Shown in pieces: positions 1 through 8,694 of a stretch of 42,067 nucleotides of DNA. Within the stretch, counting starts at the first letter, position 1. Each line of letters begins with the position of its first letter. Below the pieces are notes generated by a model, which made no database searches, had not been told where the DNA came from, and saw nothing but the letters and a program-made list of their open reading frames with translations. The translations under genes were made by a program, and so were the position numbers. Location of the stretch: assembly GCA_043729515.1 (NCBI GenBank), contig JAYTLK010000154.1, positions 1 to 42,067 of the forward strand, in the 5' to 3' direction. The DNA is from JANXSS01 sp043729515. Its GTDB lineage: Bacteria; Pseudomonadota; Gammaproteobacteria; Burkholderiales; Burkholderiaceae_D.

Positions 1-1149
1 GCGTTGTCGATCGGTGGCAAGCAGACCCTGATCCCGCTGATCAATTCCGGCGTCATTTCAGGCATCAATCCCGCCACGTTGAATGTGCGCGAGACCTACA
101 CCATCGACCTGGTCAAGGGCGAGCGTCGTGGCGGCAACAGTACGCGGCTGATCAATGCGACCAGCGGCGGCAACGACTTCGACAAGCCTGTCGACAACAT
201 CGGTGACAAGAGCTTCGGCAGCGCCACCGGATACGAGACTTATGCCAACCAGCATATTTATTCGGTTTCGCTGGGCAGTTGCGGCAATGCTCGCGTGTTC
301 GTCGGCCAGCGCAAGGAGCCCTTCTTCATTGCGGTCGGCAAGATCTTCGATCTGTTCAACCTGAATCCTCTCGGGCCTGAAGCCGGCGGCAATCCAAACG
401 ACCTCGAACGCAAGAACATCAGCACGATCTCGATGGAATTGCCGATTGCCTGCGTCACCGCGCCGGGCGAGCCTGTCATCGGCGCATGGACCACGGCAAG
501 CGTGCGTCAGGGCCGGTTGATCAATCCGACGCCGGGCACCAGCATCAACAATGCGTCAAAAGAAGGTGGCGCCTGGGCGCAGGTATCACGGGTCGGCATG
601 CCATTGGTCAATGAAGTCGTGATCGGCATGGATGACAAGGATCGCTTCAATTCGGCCAAGCCGCGTGACGACAAGCAATTTGCCGACTACGTGACCAATC
701 CGGCATTGCCGGCGTTGGTCGAGTCGTTGTTCCCGTCGGCCAAGGCGCCGACCAACTTTCCGCGTACTGATCTGGTGACGGTGTTCCTGAAAGGCCTGCC
801 GACGGTCAATCAGCCGAAGAACGTGGTCGCCTCCGAAATGATGCGCTTGAATACCAGTATCGCTGTCACGCCGGCAGCATCGCAAAATCCGCTGGGTGTT
901 GCGGCCGGTGACAAGGCCGGCTATCCGAACGGCCGTCGGCCGGGCGACGATGTGGTCGACCTGTCGTTGCGGGTGGCCATGGGCGCCTTGTGCAGCCTGA
1001 CCGGCACCAGCGATGCACTCGGCGTGGGCTGCAAGCCTTCCGATGCACCTGCAGGCGCCTTGCCATTGACCGATGGCGTGCGCAAGAGCGCAGCTGACTT
1101 CAAGCCAGGGTTTCCGTACCTGAACACGCCATTGCCAGGCAACCAATGA
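1..1149 (+). CDS. DUF4331 family protein, 5' end outside the window
   Basis: The reading frame is open from base 1 and continues upstream, so at least 382 C-terminal residues are visible and the true start is missing. Recognisable DUF4331 elements are the NVRETYTID segment, the RVFVGQRKEPFF segment, the GMPLVNEVVIGMDDKDRFN segment and the NGRRPGDDVVDLSLRVAMG segment near the end. DUF4331 proteins are usually exported; their biochemical role is not established, and the signal peptide cannot be judged here because the N-terminus is outside. The stop codon is followed within 20 bases by a small lipoprotein gene, so the two are probably cotranscribed. Family assignment is from motif recognition; function is unknown. 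Confidence 0.85.
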   Translation, partial: ALSIGGKQTLIPLINSGVISGINPATLNVRETYTIDLVKGERRGGNSTRLINATSGGNDFDKPVDNIGDKSFGSATGYETYANQHIYSVSLGSCGNARVFVGQRKEPFFIAVGKIFDLFNLNPLGPEAGGNPNDLERKNISTISMELPIACVTAPGEPVIGAWTTASVRQGRLINPTPGTSINNASKEGGAWAQVSRVGMPLVNEVVIGMDDKDRFNSAKPRDDKQFADYVTNPALPALVESLFPSAKAPTNFPRTDLVTVFLKGLPTVNQPKNVVASEMMRLNTSIAVTPAASQNPLGVAAGDKAGYPNGRRPGDDVVDLSLRVAMGALCSLTGTSDALGVGCKPSDAPAGALPLTDGVRKSAADFKPGFPYLNTPLPGNQ

Positions 1150-1166
1150 TCTTCAAGGAGACGAGC

Positions 1167-1451
1167 ATGCGAAACGTTATGAATGGCAACGGCAGGGGCG
1201 GTGCGATGCTGCGCCGTATCGGCATCGCTGCCGTGACCGGGGCGCTGCTGGCCCTGGCGGGGTGCGGCGGAGGCGGCAATGACAACAACAATGGAACCGC
1301 GAACAATGGCGGCAGTTCGGCCCAGACCGACAGCTTCATCGTGTTGGTCAACAACATCATCACGAACGGAACGGAGAATGGCGACCTGACGGTTACCGAC
1401 ACGATCACGGCCACGTCGCCGGATCAATCGGAGCCAGTGCCACTGGGCTGA
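1167..1451 (+). CDS. Small putative lipoprotein paired with the DUF4331 gene
   Basis: This 94-residue protein starts with a basic N-terminus, a hydrophobic stretch and a lipobox ending LALAGC (about residues 24-29), followed by a glycine- and asparagine-rich linker and then a short Thr/Asp-rich tail. This is the pattern of a lipoprotein signal peptide, so the mature protein should be tethered to a membrane. The ATG at 1167 is chosen because an AAGGAG ribosome-binding site sits at 1155-1160 with 6 nt spacing. An in-frame ATG at 1146 overlaps the upstream stop but has no comparable site. No domain was recognised and the function is unknown; proximity suggests a shared role with the DUF4331 protein. 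Confidence 0.75.
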   Translation: MRNVMNGNGRGGAMLRRIGIAAVTGALLALAGCGGGGNDNNNGTANNGGSSAQTDSFIVLVNNIITNGTENGDLTVTDTITATSPDQSEPVPLG

Positions 1452-1512
1452 TGCCATGATGTCCTGAGGACGCGTCGCAGCAAAAATATCCGCTGCGTCG
1501 CTTCCAGTGCTC

Positions 1513-1553
1513 GCCCGCCGCATGCCTGCATGCCGCGGGCGATTTTATTTTGT
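1513..1553 (+). terminator. Rho-independent terminator after the lipoprotein gene
   Basis: Arms at 1513-1525 and 1528-1540 form a GC-rich hairpin with one mismatch (GCCCGC pairing with GCGGGC at the base, GCATGC near the tip). It is followed directly by a T-rich run from 1542. It separates the DUF4331 pair from the dcw cluster. Confidence 0.75.
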
Positions 1554-1761
1554 GGGTGAAAAAGTCACGGTGAAGGAAAAACCGCCTGTCAAAACGAACA
1601 GCTGGCGCACGAAACACATGTGTATGCCTCATGCAGCACCTTCACTATCGTCCATAACCCCATAATTTTGCTGATTATTATTGTTTGAATCTTGTCTTAA
1701 CGATGTCGGCTAAGTCCTTGACTCCATTGAAAAAACCTCGGTTTTTGCTACTGAATATTAC
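1554..1761. other. Gene-free stretch upstream of the dcw promoter
   Basis: About 200 bases between the terminator and the mra promoter carry no convincing gene. The segment is AT-richer than its surroundings. It contains a small hairpin, AAAAAC and GTTTTT arms around a CTCG loop near 1732-1746, whose role is unclear. The upstream GTG at 1819 would only extend MraZ artificially. Confidence 0.5.
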
Positions 1762-1790
1762 TTGACCGCAAATAGGCCATCCTCTAAAGT
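1762..1790 (+). promoter_or_regulatory. Probable dcw cluster promoter (Pmra)
   Basis: A -35 box TTGACC (1762-1767) and a -10 box TAAAGT (1785-1790) are separated by exactly 17 bp, which places the start of transcription near 1797. The -10 overlaps the first MraZ-type repeat, as expected for an autorepressed promoter. This leaves a leader of about 160 nt before mraZ. It is read from consensus similarity only. Confidence 0.65.
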
Positions 1791-1824
1791 GGGTGACAGT
1801 GTGAAAAAGTGTGGTTAAGTGGGG
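1789..1824 (+). promoter_or_regulatory. MraZ operator, four repeats with 10-bp period
   Basis: GTGGG, GTGTG, GTGTG and GTGGG begin at 1789, 1799, 1809 and 1819, exactly one helical turn apart. MraZ of other bacteria binds direct TGGG-type repeats separated by 5 bp just downstream of the mra promoter. The spacing and position here match that arrangement, so this is very likely the autoregulatory MraZ site. The two inner repeats deviate from the consensus. Confidence 0.75.
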
Positions 1825-1959
1825 CGAAATGACGGCGGATGCTTGTGCTGCCGCAGACAGTCCCTGCAAGCCATGACGTCACTTACAGACCGGCATTCAT
1901 TGTCGGCAAATACGGTTGCAGCCGATACGGCCAGCCAGGGTCAGGACGAGGGAGTCAGG

Positions 1960-2388
1960 GTGTTCCAGGGCGCGTCAGCATTAAATCTCGATGCAAAAGG
2001 ACGGATGTCGATTCCGTCAAAGCATCGTGACGCGCTGTCGTTGCAATGCGAAGGTCGGGTAACGTTGACCAAGCATCCGCATGGCTGCCTGCTGTTCTTC
2101 CCGCGCCCGGTCTGGGAATGTCACCGCGAGCAGATCGCCTCCTGGCCGATGTCGGCGCGGGCCTGGCAGCGCATCTTCCTGGGCAATGCCTCCGATGTCG
2201 AGATGGATGGCGCCGGGCGCATCCTGATTGCACCGGAGCTGCGGGCGGCGGTCGGCCTGTCGCGCGATGTGATGCTGCTTGGCATGGGGAGTCATTTCGA
2301 GATCTGGGATGCGGCCCGCCTTGCCGAGAGCGAGTCCGACGCCGTTGCCTCGGGCATGCCCGACGTCCTCGCCAATTTTTCTTTCTGA
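1960..2388 (+). CDS. mraZ: Transcriptional regulator MraZ
   Basis: MraZ is a ring-forming DNA-binding protein that represses its own division and cell-wall operon. The 142-residue protein has two SpoVT-AbrB-like halves, each with the DxxxR signature: DAKGR at residues 11-15 and DGAGR at 83-87. The GTG start at 1960 gives the usual family length and the canonical FQGASALNLDAKGR beginning, and is preceded by GGAG at 1951-1954. A longer open frame back to 1819 would overlap the operator and is rejected. It is the first gene of the dcw cluster, with rsmH 6 bases downstream. Its own binding sites lie upstream at 1789-1824. Confidence 0.95.
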   Translation: MFQGASALNLDAKGRMSIPSKHRDALSLQCEGRVTLTKHPHGCLLFFPRPVWECHREQIASWPMSARAWQRIFLGNASDVEMDGAGRILIAPELRAAVGLSRDVMLLGMGSHFEIWDAARLAESESDAVASGMPDVLANFSF

Positions 2389-2394
2389 GCTGCC

Positions 2395-3393
2395 GTGACG
2401 ACTCTCGCACCGGTAGCGGAATACGCGCACCGTACCGTCCTGCTAGGCGAAGCCATCGCGGCCCTTGACTGCCAGGGCGAGCGTGCCAACGGCATCTTCG
2501 TCGACGGCACCTTCGGGCGCGGCGGGCATAGCCGGGCACTGCTGGCCGCACTTGGCCCGCGCGGCCGCCTGCTGGCCTTTGACCGCGATCCGCAAGCCGT
2601 CGCCAGCGCGGCGGCCATCGCCGATCCGCGCTTCGAGATCGCGCACGACAATTTTTCCAGTCTCGACACCGCCCTGGACACGCGCGGCATCGCGCAGGTC
2701 GATGGCGTGCTGCTCGACCTGGGCATTTCATCGCCCCAGGTCGACGACGCCGCGCGCGGTTTTTCCTTCCGCAACGACGGACCGCTGGACATGCGCATGG
2801 ACACCAGCCGCGGCCTGTCGGCCGCGCAATGGCTGGCCACCGAAACCGAACCGAACATCGAGAAAGTGATCAGGCAATATGGGGAAGAACGGTTTGCTTT
2901 TCAGATTGCAAAGGCGATTGCTGCTCGCAGGGCAATCGAGCCAATTTCAACCACACGACAGCTTGCCGATCTCGTGGCACGGGCCGTCAAGACCCGCGAA
3001 AAGGGCAAAGACCCGGCCACTCGTACCTTTCAGGCCATCCGGATTTTCATCAATCAGGAGCTTGAAGCACTCGAAGTAGGCTTGCGTGCCGCCTGGCGCC
3101 GCCTGGCACCGCAGGCAAGGCTGGTGGTGATCAGCTTTCATTCGCTGGAAGACCGGATCGTCAAGCAGTTCATGGCCTCGCTTGCGAGCCTGCCGCAGCC
3201 GGACCGCCGCTTGCCGATCCGTGCGGCCGATTTGCCGCAACCGGAACTGAAGCTGCTTGGCCGCATCAAGCCATCGGCTGCCGAAGTGGCAGAAAATCCA
3301 CGCGCCCGCTCGGCGGTGATGCGGGTCGCGCAGCGCGTACCGGTGACAGCCGGCACTGCAGCCGTGCACGGCATGTCCGGAGGCCGCGCGTGA
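2395..3393 (+). CDS. rsmH: 16S rRNA (cytosine(1402)-N(4))-methyltransferase RsmH
   Basis: RsmH (MraW) transfers a methyl group from S-adenosylmethionine to N4 of C1402 in the decoding centre of 16S rRNA. The 332-residue protein shows the SAM-binding segment VDGTFGRGGHSRALL, the family signature DLGISSPQVDDAARGFSFR followed by GPLDMRMD, and the late VISFHSLEDRIVKQF motif. Length is typical. It starts at a GTG 6 bases after the mraZ stop. Its last bases overlap the GTG start of ftsL by 4 nt, so translation is probably coupled. An ATG-less start is plausible because the TVLLGEA segment follows at the usual distance. Confidence 0.97.
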   Translation: MTTLAPVAEYAHRTVLLGEAIAALDCQGERANGIFVDGTFGRGGHSRALLAALGPRGRLLAFDRDPQAVASAAAIADPRFEIAHDNFSSLDTALDTRGIAQVDGVLLDLGISSPQVDDAARGFSFRNDGPLDMRMDTSRGLSAAQWLATETEPNIEKVIRQYGEERFAFQIAKAIAARRAIEPISTTRQLADLVARAVKTREKGKDPATRTFQAIRIFINQELEALEVGLRAAWRRLAPQARLVVISFHSLEDRIVKQFMASLASLPQPDRRLPIRAADLPQPELKLLGRIKPSAAEVAENPRARSAVMRVAQRVPVTAGTAAVHGMSGGRA

Positions 3394-3800
3394 ACGGCCG
3401 CCTGAATCTGCTGGTCACGACGGTGCTGGTGCTGTGCGCGCTGTCGCTGGTGAACGCCCAATATCATGCGCGCAGCCTCTTCATCGCGCTTGAACGTGCG
3501 CAGGCAGCAGCGCGCCAACTCGACATCGAATGGGCGCAGCTGCAGCTGGATCAATCGACGCTGGGCAAGCATGCCCGCATCGAGGCGACTGCGCGCAAGG
3601 AACTGCACATGCTGCCGGTGTCGCCGGCGCGCACCCAATACCTGATGGCGGGCGCGGCACCTGCAGCAACGGCGCCGGGCGCCGCTGCCACTTCGGCAGT
3701 CACGTCGAACGCTGCTTCGCCTGCGACATCGCATGCCGCTGCAGGCGCTGCAGGCGCTGCAGGTGTTGCCGATGCGCCCGTCAAACGAGGCGCGCGATGA
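3390..3800 (+). CDS. ftsL: Cell division protein FtsL
   Basis: FtsL is a small bitopic inner-membrane divisome protein that works with FtsB and FtsQ to activate septal peptidoglycan synthesis by FtsW-FtsI. The 136-residue protein has one transmembrane segment (about residues 5-23) followed by a periplasmic heptad-like region rich in Leu and Ala (about 27-60). The C-terminal 45-50 residues are an Ala/Thr/Ser-rich low-complexity tail, longer than usual for FtsL. The GTG start overlaps the rsmH stop (GTGA), and the stop overlaps the ftsI start (ATGA). FtsL is poorly conserved, so the call leans on position as well as topology. Confidence 0.93.
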   Translation: MNGRLNLLVTTVLVLCALSLVNAQYHARSLFIALERAQAAARQLDIEWAQLQLDQSTLGKHARIEATARKELHMLPVSPARTQYLMAGAAPAATAPGAAATSAVTSNAASPATSHAAAGAAGAAGVADAPVKRGAR

Positions 3801-5590
3801 GCCGCCACGCGCAAAACGGCCGCAGCAGTGGCGCCGGACGGGCCGGGCGCACCGCGGCCGGCCGGGGTGCGCCTTTTTCGACCAGTCCGATGCTGGCCGT
3901 GAAACTGCCGGTCTGGCGCAGTCGACTGGTCCTGTTCTCGCTGTTTTCGGCGTTTGCTGCCCTGGCCGGACGTGCCATCTGGCTGCAGGGCCTGTCGACC
4001 GAATTCCTGCAAAAGCAGGGTGAATCGCGCTACGCCCGAACGCTGGAGTTGCCAGCCACGCGTGGCAAGATCACCGATCGCAATGGCGAAGTGCTGGCCT
4101 CATCCGTGCCGGTCAAGGCAATCTGGGCAATTCCGGACGACGTGCTGGCCGCGCCCAAGGAAAAGCTGACTGCCCTGGCCAAGCTGCTCGAGATGCCCGA
4201 GCGCGACCTGCGCAAGAAGCTCGATTCCGACCGTAATTTCGTCTATTTGAAACGCCAGGTCGAGCAGCCGGTGGCCGACAAGATCGTGGCGCTGGGCATT
4301 GCCGGCATCGAAACGCGCAAGGAATACAAGCGCTTCTATCCCGAGTCCGAAGCCATGGCCCATGTGGTCGGCTTTACCAATGTCGAGGATGCCGGGCAGG
4401 ACGGCATGGAGTTGTCGTCGCAGAAGAAGCTGGCCGGCACCACCGGCAGCCGGCGCGTCATCAAGGACCGGCTCGGGCGCATCGTGGAAGACATCGGGGC
4501 CGTGCGCGAGCCGCATGACGGCGCCGACCTGACCCTGTCCATCGACAGCAAGATCCAGTACATCGCCTATTCGCAACTCAAGGCTGCGGTCGAATCCTCC
4601 AAGGCCAAGGCCGGCGGCATCGTGGTGGTGGACGTGAAGACCGGCGAAGTGCTGGCATTGGCAAACCTGCCGACCTATAACCCGAACGATCGGTCGATCC
4701 TGACCGGTGCGCAATTGCGCAACCGGGTCATGACCGACACCTTCGAACCAGGCTCGACGCTGAAGCCGTTCACTATCGCCCTGGCGCTCGACACCAAGCG
4801 GGTGACGCCGAATTCGGTGTTTCAGACATCGCCCGGCAAGATGACGATCGGCACCGCCACCATCGGCGACTCGCATGCCCACGGCCCGCTGACGGTGTCG
4901 CAGATCATCCAGAAATCCTCCAACATCGGCACCGCCAAGATCGCCTTGCAGATGCCGGCCGAGGAAATGTGGGACATGTTCACGACCGTCGGTTTCGGCC
5001 AGCAGCCGAAGATCGGCTTTCCAGGCGCGGTTGCCGGCCGCGTGCGGCCCTACAAATCCTGGCGGCCGATCGAGCAGGCCACCATGAGCTATGGCCACGG
5101 CATTTCGGTGTCGCTGATCCAGCTTGCCCGGTCGTACACCATCTTCGCCCGCGACGGCGACCTGATCCCGCTGTCCTTCGTCAAGGTCACCGAGCCGCCG
5201 AAAGGGCAACACGTGATCAGCGCGCAGACCGCGGCCCAGATGCGCGCCATGCTGGAGACCGTGGTCAGCCCGGAAGGCACGGCGCCGAAGGCGCAAGTCC
5301 CCGGCTACCGGGTCGGTGGCAAGACCGGCACTGCCTACAAGGTGGTCGGCGGGCGCTACGTCAACAAGTACGTGGCATCGTTCGTTGGTTTCGCGCCGGC
5401 ATCCAATCCCCGCATCATCGTTGCCGTCATGCTCGATGAGCCGACTGCCGGCGGACACTTCGGCGGCGACATCGCCGGCCCGGTGTTTTCCAACGTGACC
5501 GCCAATGCACTGCGTTCGATGAACGTGGCGCCGGATTCGAGCGTGACCAACATCATCATTCCGCCCGACGCCGATCAGGAGCCGTTGTGA
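3797..5590 (+). CDS. ftsI: Septal peptidoglycan transpeptidase FtsI (PBP3)
   Basis: FtsI crosslinks nascent septal peptidoglycan and partners with the glycosyltransferase FtsW. The 597-residue protein has a cytoplasmic N-terminus of about 42 residues rich in Arg and Gly, one membrane anchor (about 43-64), a PBP dimerisation domain and a transpeptidase domain. The three penicillin-binding motifs are present: STLK with nucleophile Ser320, SSN at 374-376 and KTG at 509-511. The ATG at 3797 overlaps the ftsL stop. The open frame runs further upstream, but that part lies inside ftsL in another frame. Length is close to the E. coli protein. The end overlaps murE by 4 nt. Confidence 0.97.
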   Translation: MSRHAQNGRSSGAGRAGRTAAGRGAPFSTSPMLAVKLPVWRSRLVLFSLFSAFAALAGRAIWLQGLSTEFLQKQGESRYARTLELPATRGKITDRNGEVLASSVPVKAIWAIPDDVLAAPKEKLTALAKLLEMPERDLRKKLDSDRNFVYLKRQVEQPVADKIVALGIAGIETRKEYKRFYPESEAMAHVVGFTNVEDAGQDGMELSSQKKLAGTTGSRRVIKDRLGRIVEDIGAVREPHDGADLTLSIDSKIQYIAYSQLKAAVESSKAKAGGIVVVDVKTGEVLALANLPTYNPNDRSILTGAQLRNRVMTDTFEPGSTLKPFTIALALDTKRVTPNSVFQTSPGKMTIGTATIGDSHAHGPLTVSQIIQKSSNIGTAKIALQMPAEEMWDMFTTVGFGQQPKIGFPGAVAGRVRPYKSWRPIEQATMSYGHGISVSLIQLARSYTIFARDGDLIPLSFVKVTEPPKGQHVISAQTAAQMRAMLETVVSPEGTAPKAQVPGYRVGGKTGTAYKVVGGRYVNKYVASFVGFAPASNPRIIVAVMLDEPTAGGHFGGDIAGPVFSNVTANALRSMNVAPDSSVTNIIIPPDADQEPL

Positions 5591-7218
5591 GCAGCGCCCG
5601 CACGATGCTGGCCGACACCATTGCCTGGCTGGCCGCCAACGCGCCCGGTGCGCGTCTGTGCGTCGATTCGCGTCGTGTCGAAGCCGGCGATGTCTTCATT
5701 GCGCTGGCTGCTGATTCTGCGCATGGCATTGCGCTGGATGGCCGCGGCTTCATCGACGACGCCATTGCCCGTGGTGCTCGGGCGGTGATCCACGATGCGG
5801 CAGGCTTCACATGGGATGCGCGCCGGACCGTGCCGCATGTGGCCTGCAAGGACCTGCGTTCGCTTGCAGGCCCGCTGGCCAATGCACATTACGGTCAGCC
5901 GGACGCCGGCATGTTTACCGTCGCCGTCACGGGTACCAACGGCAAGACCAGCTGCAGCCAGTGGCTGGGCGCCGCTCTGTCGCGCGAGGCCGGCGTGGCA
6001 GCGGTGATCGGCACCTTCGGCGTGGGCTTGTACAAGAACGGGTGCAGCAACGTGTTCGACAGCACCGGTTACACCACACCCGACGCCGTGCAGCTGCAGG
6101 CGGCGCTGGCCGGGGCGCGCGACGCCGGCGCCACGGCGCTGGCCATCGAAGCTTCCTCGATCGGACTGCAGCAGGCCCGCATGCGCGGGATGCACGTCGA
6201 TGTCGCGCTGCTGACCAACCTGACGCGGGACCATCTCGATTATCACGGCGACATGGCAGCCTACGAAGCTGCCAAGACGATTCTCTTCGACTGGCCCGGT
6301 CTGCGCCATGCGGTGCTCAACCTCGACGACCCGATGGGTGCGCGCATCGCCGCACGCCTGCGCGAGCGCGCGCCGGCAGTACGCATCACCGGCTACACGA
6401 TCGATGCGGCCGGCGTCGTGGCGGCTGCCGCCCTGGCGGCGTTCGGCCCGGATGATCGGTGGCTCGCGGCCAGCAGCCTGCATGCCGCGCCGGCCGGCGT
6501 GCAGTTCCAGTGGCAATGCATGCAGCCAGCGGCGGACGCCGCGGCCGGATCGAAGCTGACCGTGCGCACGCAACTCGTCGGCGACTTCAATGTCAGTAAT
6601 GTATTGGGCGTACTCGGTGTGCTGCTTGCGCACGGCATGACGCAGACAGAAGCGATCACGGCCATCGAGGCCTTGCAACCGGTGGCCGGCCGCATGCAGC
6701 AGATCGGCGGCACCGACCAGCCGCTGGTGGTGATCGATTATGCGCACACGCCCGACGCCCTGGAAAAAACCCTCGTCTCGCTGCGCCAGGTCGCCGGCGA
6801 TCGGCAAGGCGCGCTGTGGTGCGTCTTCGGTTGTGGCGGCGACCGTGATCCGGGCAAGCGGCCGCAGATGGGCGCCATTTCCCGCGCCGCCGATCACGTG
6901 GTCGTCACCAGTGACAATCCGCGCAGCGAGGTTCCCGGCGCGATCATGGCCGAGATCGTCGCCGGCTTCGACGAATCCGCCGATGCCAGCCTTGTTCATG
7001 GCGCCGGCAGCGCGGCGGCACGGCTGCAGGTCATCGAGGACCGCGCCAGCGCGATCCTGTGGGCGCTGCGCCATGCCGGGAAAAACGATGTTGTCCTGCT
7101 GGCTGGCAAGGGCCATGAAAACACCCAGGAAATCCGTGGCCGCAAGCTGCAGTTCCTCGATGCCGATCATGCCGCGCTGGCGCTGGCCGCGCGTGCCACC
7201 ATGAAAGGCCCGGCCTGA
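5587..7218 (+). CDS. murE: UDP-MurNAc-L-Ala-D-Glu:meso-DAP ligase MurE
   Basis: MurE adds the third residue of the peptidoglycan stem peptide in the cytoplasm, using ATP. The 543-residue protein has the Mur-ligase P-loop TGTNGKTS at residues 115-122 and the DNPR motif at 443-446. That motif is the recognised signature for meso-diaminopimelate rather than lysine specificity, which fits a Gram-negative wall. It is somewhat longer than the E. coli enzyme (about 495 residues), partly through an Ala-rich stretch near residues 275-320. The GTG start overlaps the ftsI stop, and the stop shares one base with the murF start, so translation is likely coupled on both sides. Confidence 0.97.
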   Translation: MSSARTMLADTIAWLAANAPGARLCVDSRRVEAGDVFIALAADSAHGIALDGRGFIDDAIARGARAVIHDAAGFTWDARRTVPHVACKDLRSLAGPLANAHYGQPDAGMFTVAVTGTNGKTSCSQWLGAALSREAGVAAVIGTFGVGLYKNGCSNVFDSTGYTTPDAVQLQAALAGARDAGATALAIEASSIGLQQARMRGMHVDVALLTNLTRDHLDYHGDMAAYEAAKTILFDWPGLRHAVLNLDDPMGARIAARLRERAPAVRITGYTIDAAGVVAAAALAAFGPDDRWLAASSLHAAPAGVQFQWQCMQPAADAAAGSKLTVRTQLVGDFNVSNVLGVLGVLLAHGMTQTEAITAIEALQPVAGRMQQIGGTDQPLVVIDYAHTPDALEKTLVSLRQVAGDRQGALWCVFGCGGDRDPGKRPQMGAISRAADHVVVTSDNPRSEVPGAIMAEIVAGFDESADASLVHGAGSAAARLQVIEDRASAILWALRHAGKNDVVLLAGKGHENTQEIRGRKLQFLDADHAALALAARATMKGPA

Positions 7219-8693
7219 TGCGCGCCACGCTACAGCAATGCCGCGACTGGGTCGCCAATGCCCGCATGACGGCTGATGTTGGATTCGACGGCGTCAGCAC
7301 CGACAGCCGGGCGGCGACCGCCGGCAGCCTCTTCATCGCACTGAAGGGCGAGACATTCGACGCCCATGCTTTCCTGGCCGATGTCGCCAGGCAGGGCGTC
7401 GCGGCTCTGGTCATCGACCGCGCCACCGATCCGGCGAATCTGGCAGGCGTGAATCTGCCGCTGCTGCTGGTGCCGGACACGCGCGTGGCACTCGGGCAGA
7501 TTGCCAGCGGCTGGCGGCGTGGTTTCGCGCTGCCGGTCATTGGCGTGACGGGCAGCAACGGCAAGACCACGGTGAAGGAAATGATTGCCGCAATCCTGAC
7601 CGAAGGCGTCGGCGCCGCGCATTGCATGGCCACCCGCGGCAACCTCAACAACGAGATCGGTGTGCCGCTGACGCTGATGCGCCTGACGCCGCAGATCCGC
7701 GCTGCCGTCATCGAGCTGGGCATGAATCATCCGGGCGAGATCGCGGTGCTGTCGGCGATGGCGCAGCCGTCCGTTGGCCTGGTCAACAATGCCCAGCGCG
7801 AACATCAGGAATTCATGGCCACCGTCGATGCGGTGGCGGAAGAAAACGGCGCCGTCATCGCCGGCCTGCCGGTCGATGGCGTGGCGGTCTTCCCGGCCGA
7901 CGACGTATATGCGACGCTATGGCGCCACATGGCGCAGGCACGTGGTCAGCGGCGCTGCATGAGCTTTGGTTTCGGCGCCAATGCCGACGTGCGCTGCAGC
8001 TGGGAGCCGAATGTCTTCGGCAGCACGCTGTCGGTGACGGCAGCGGCGGCACCATCGCCGGCCACGGCAGCCGCAGCGACGGCAGCAGCGGCAGCGACCG
8101 AAGCAGCCGGCACGGCGCCGCATGCCTTCAGCGTGCGCCTGGCAGCTGCCGGCGAACACAATGTGCGCAATGCACTGGCGGCGATTGCCTGCACCCTGGC
8201 CATCGGCATGCCGGTGGACGCCATCGTGCGCGGCCTGGAGCGCTTTGCGCCGGTGGCTGGCCGCTTGCAGCGCAAACAGGCGACCACCGGCGCCCTGGTG
8301 ATCGACGACACCTACAACGCCAACCCGGATTCAGTGCGCGCGGCCATCGACGTGCTGGCGCAGTGCGCCGCGCCACGCGTGCTGGTGCTGGGCGACATGG
8401 GCGAAGTCGGTGACGCAGGGCAGGCATTCCATGCCGAGATCGGTGCCTACGCCCACGCCCGTGGCATCACGACCCTGTTCACGTTGGGCGACCTGGCACC
8501 GAGCGCATCGTCGGCGTTCGGTGCGGGTGCGCGCCATTTCGACGACATTGCCGCGCTGCTCGTGGCAACCGAAGCACAGGCCCTGCCGGCGGCGACCTTG
8601 CTGATCAAGGGTTCACGATTCATGAAGATGGAGCGGGTGGTCGACCGACTGGTCGGCATCGCGCCCGCTTCCCAAGGACAGGGTTCACACTGA
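7218..8693 (+). CDS. murF: UDP-MurNAc-tripeptide:D-Ala-D-Ala ligase MurF
   Basis: MurF joins the D-alanyl-D-alanine dipeptide made by Ddl to the UDP-MurNAc tripeptide, the last cytoplasmic stem-peptide step. The 491-residue protein carries the ATP-binding motif TGSNGKTT at residues 111-118 and the Mur-ligase C-terminal segment with DDTYNANPDS. A low-complexity Ala/Thr/Pro insertion of about 30 residues (roughly 272-302) interrupts the central domain before the conserved EHNVRNALAA segment, which explains the extra length over E. coli (about 452). Its ATG shares one base with the murE stop. mraY follows one base after its stop. Confidence 0.96.
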   Translation: MRATLQQCRDWVANARMTADVGFDGVSTDSRAATAGSLFIALKGETFDAHAFLADVARQGVAALVIDRATDPANLAGVNLPLLLVPDTRVALGQIASGWRRGFALPVIGVTGSNGKTTVKEMIAAILTEGVGAAHCMATRGNLNNEIGVPLTLMRLTPQIRAAVIELGMNHPGEIAVLSAMAQPSVGLVNNAQREHQEFMATVDAVAEENGAVIAGLPVDGVAVFPADDVYATLWRHMAQARGQRRCMSFGFGANADVRCSWEPNVFGSTLSVTAAAAPSPATAAAATAAAAATEAAGTAPHAFSVRLAAAGEHNVRNALAAIACTLAIGMPVDAIVRGLERFAPVAGRLQRKQATTGALVIDDTYNANPDSVRAAIDVLAQCAAPRVLVLGDMGEVGDAGQAFHAEIGAYAHARGITTLFTLGDLAPSASSAFGAGARHFDDIAALLVATEAQALPAATLLIKGSRFMKMERVVDRLVGIAPASQGQGSH

Positions 8694-8694
8694 C

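Noticed and set aside
1819..1959. N-terminal extension of MraZ from a GTG at 1819
   Set aside because: It would overlap the operator, adds 47 residues not seen in the family, and the GTG at 1960 has a proper ribosome-binding site and gives the standard 142 residues.
5575..7170. 531-codon minus-strand open frame antisense to murE
   Set aside because: Mirror of codon bias in murE; no recognisable domain or ribosome-binding site.
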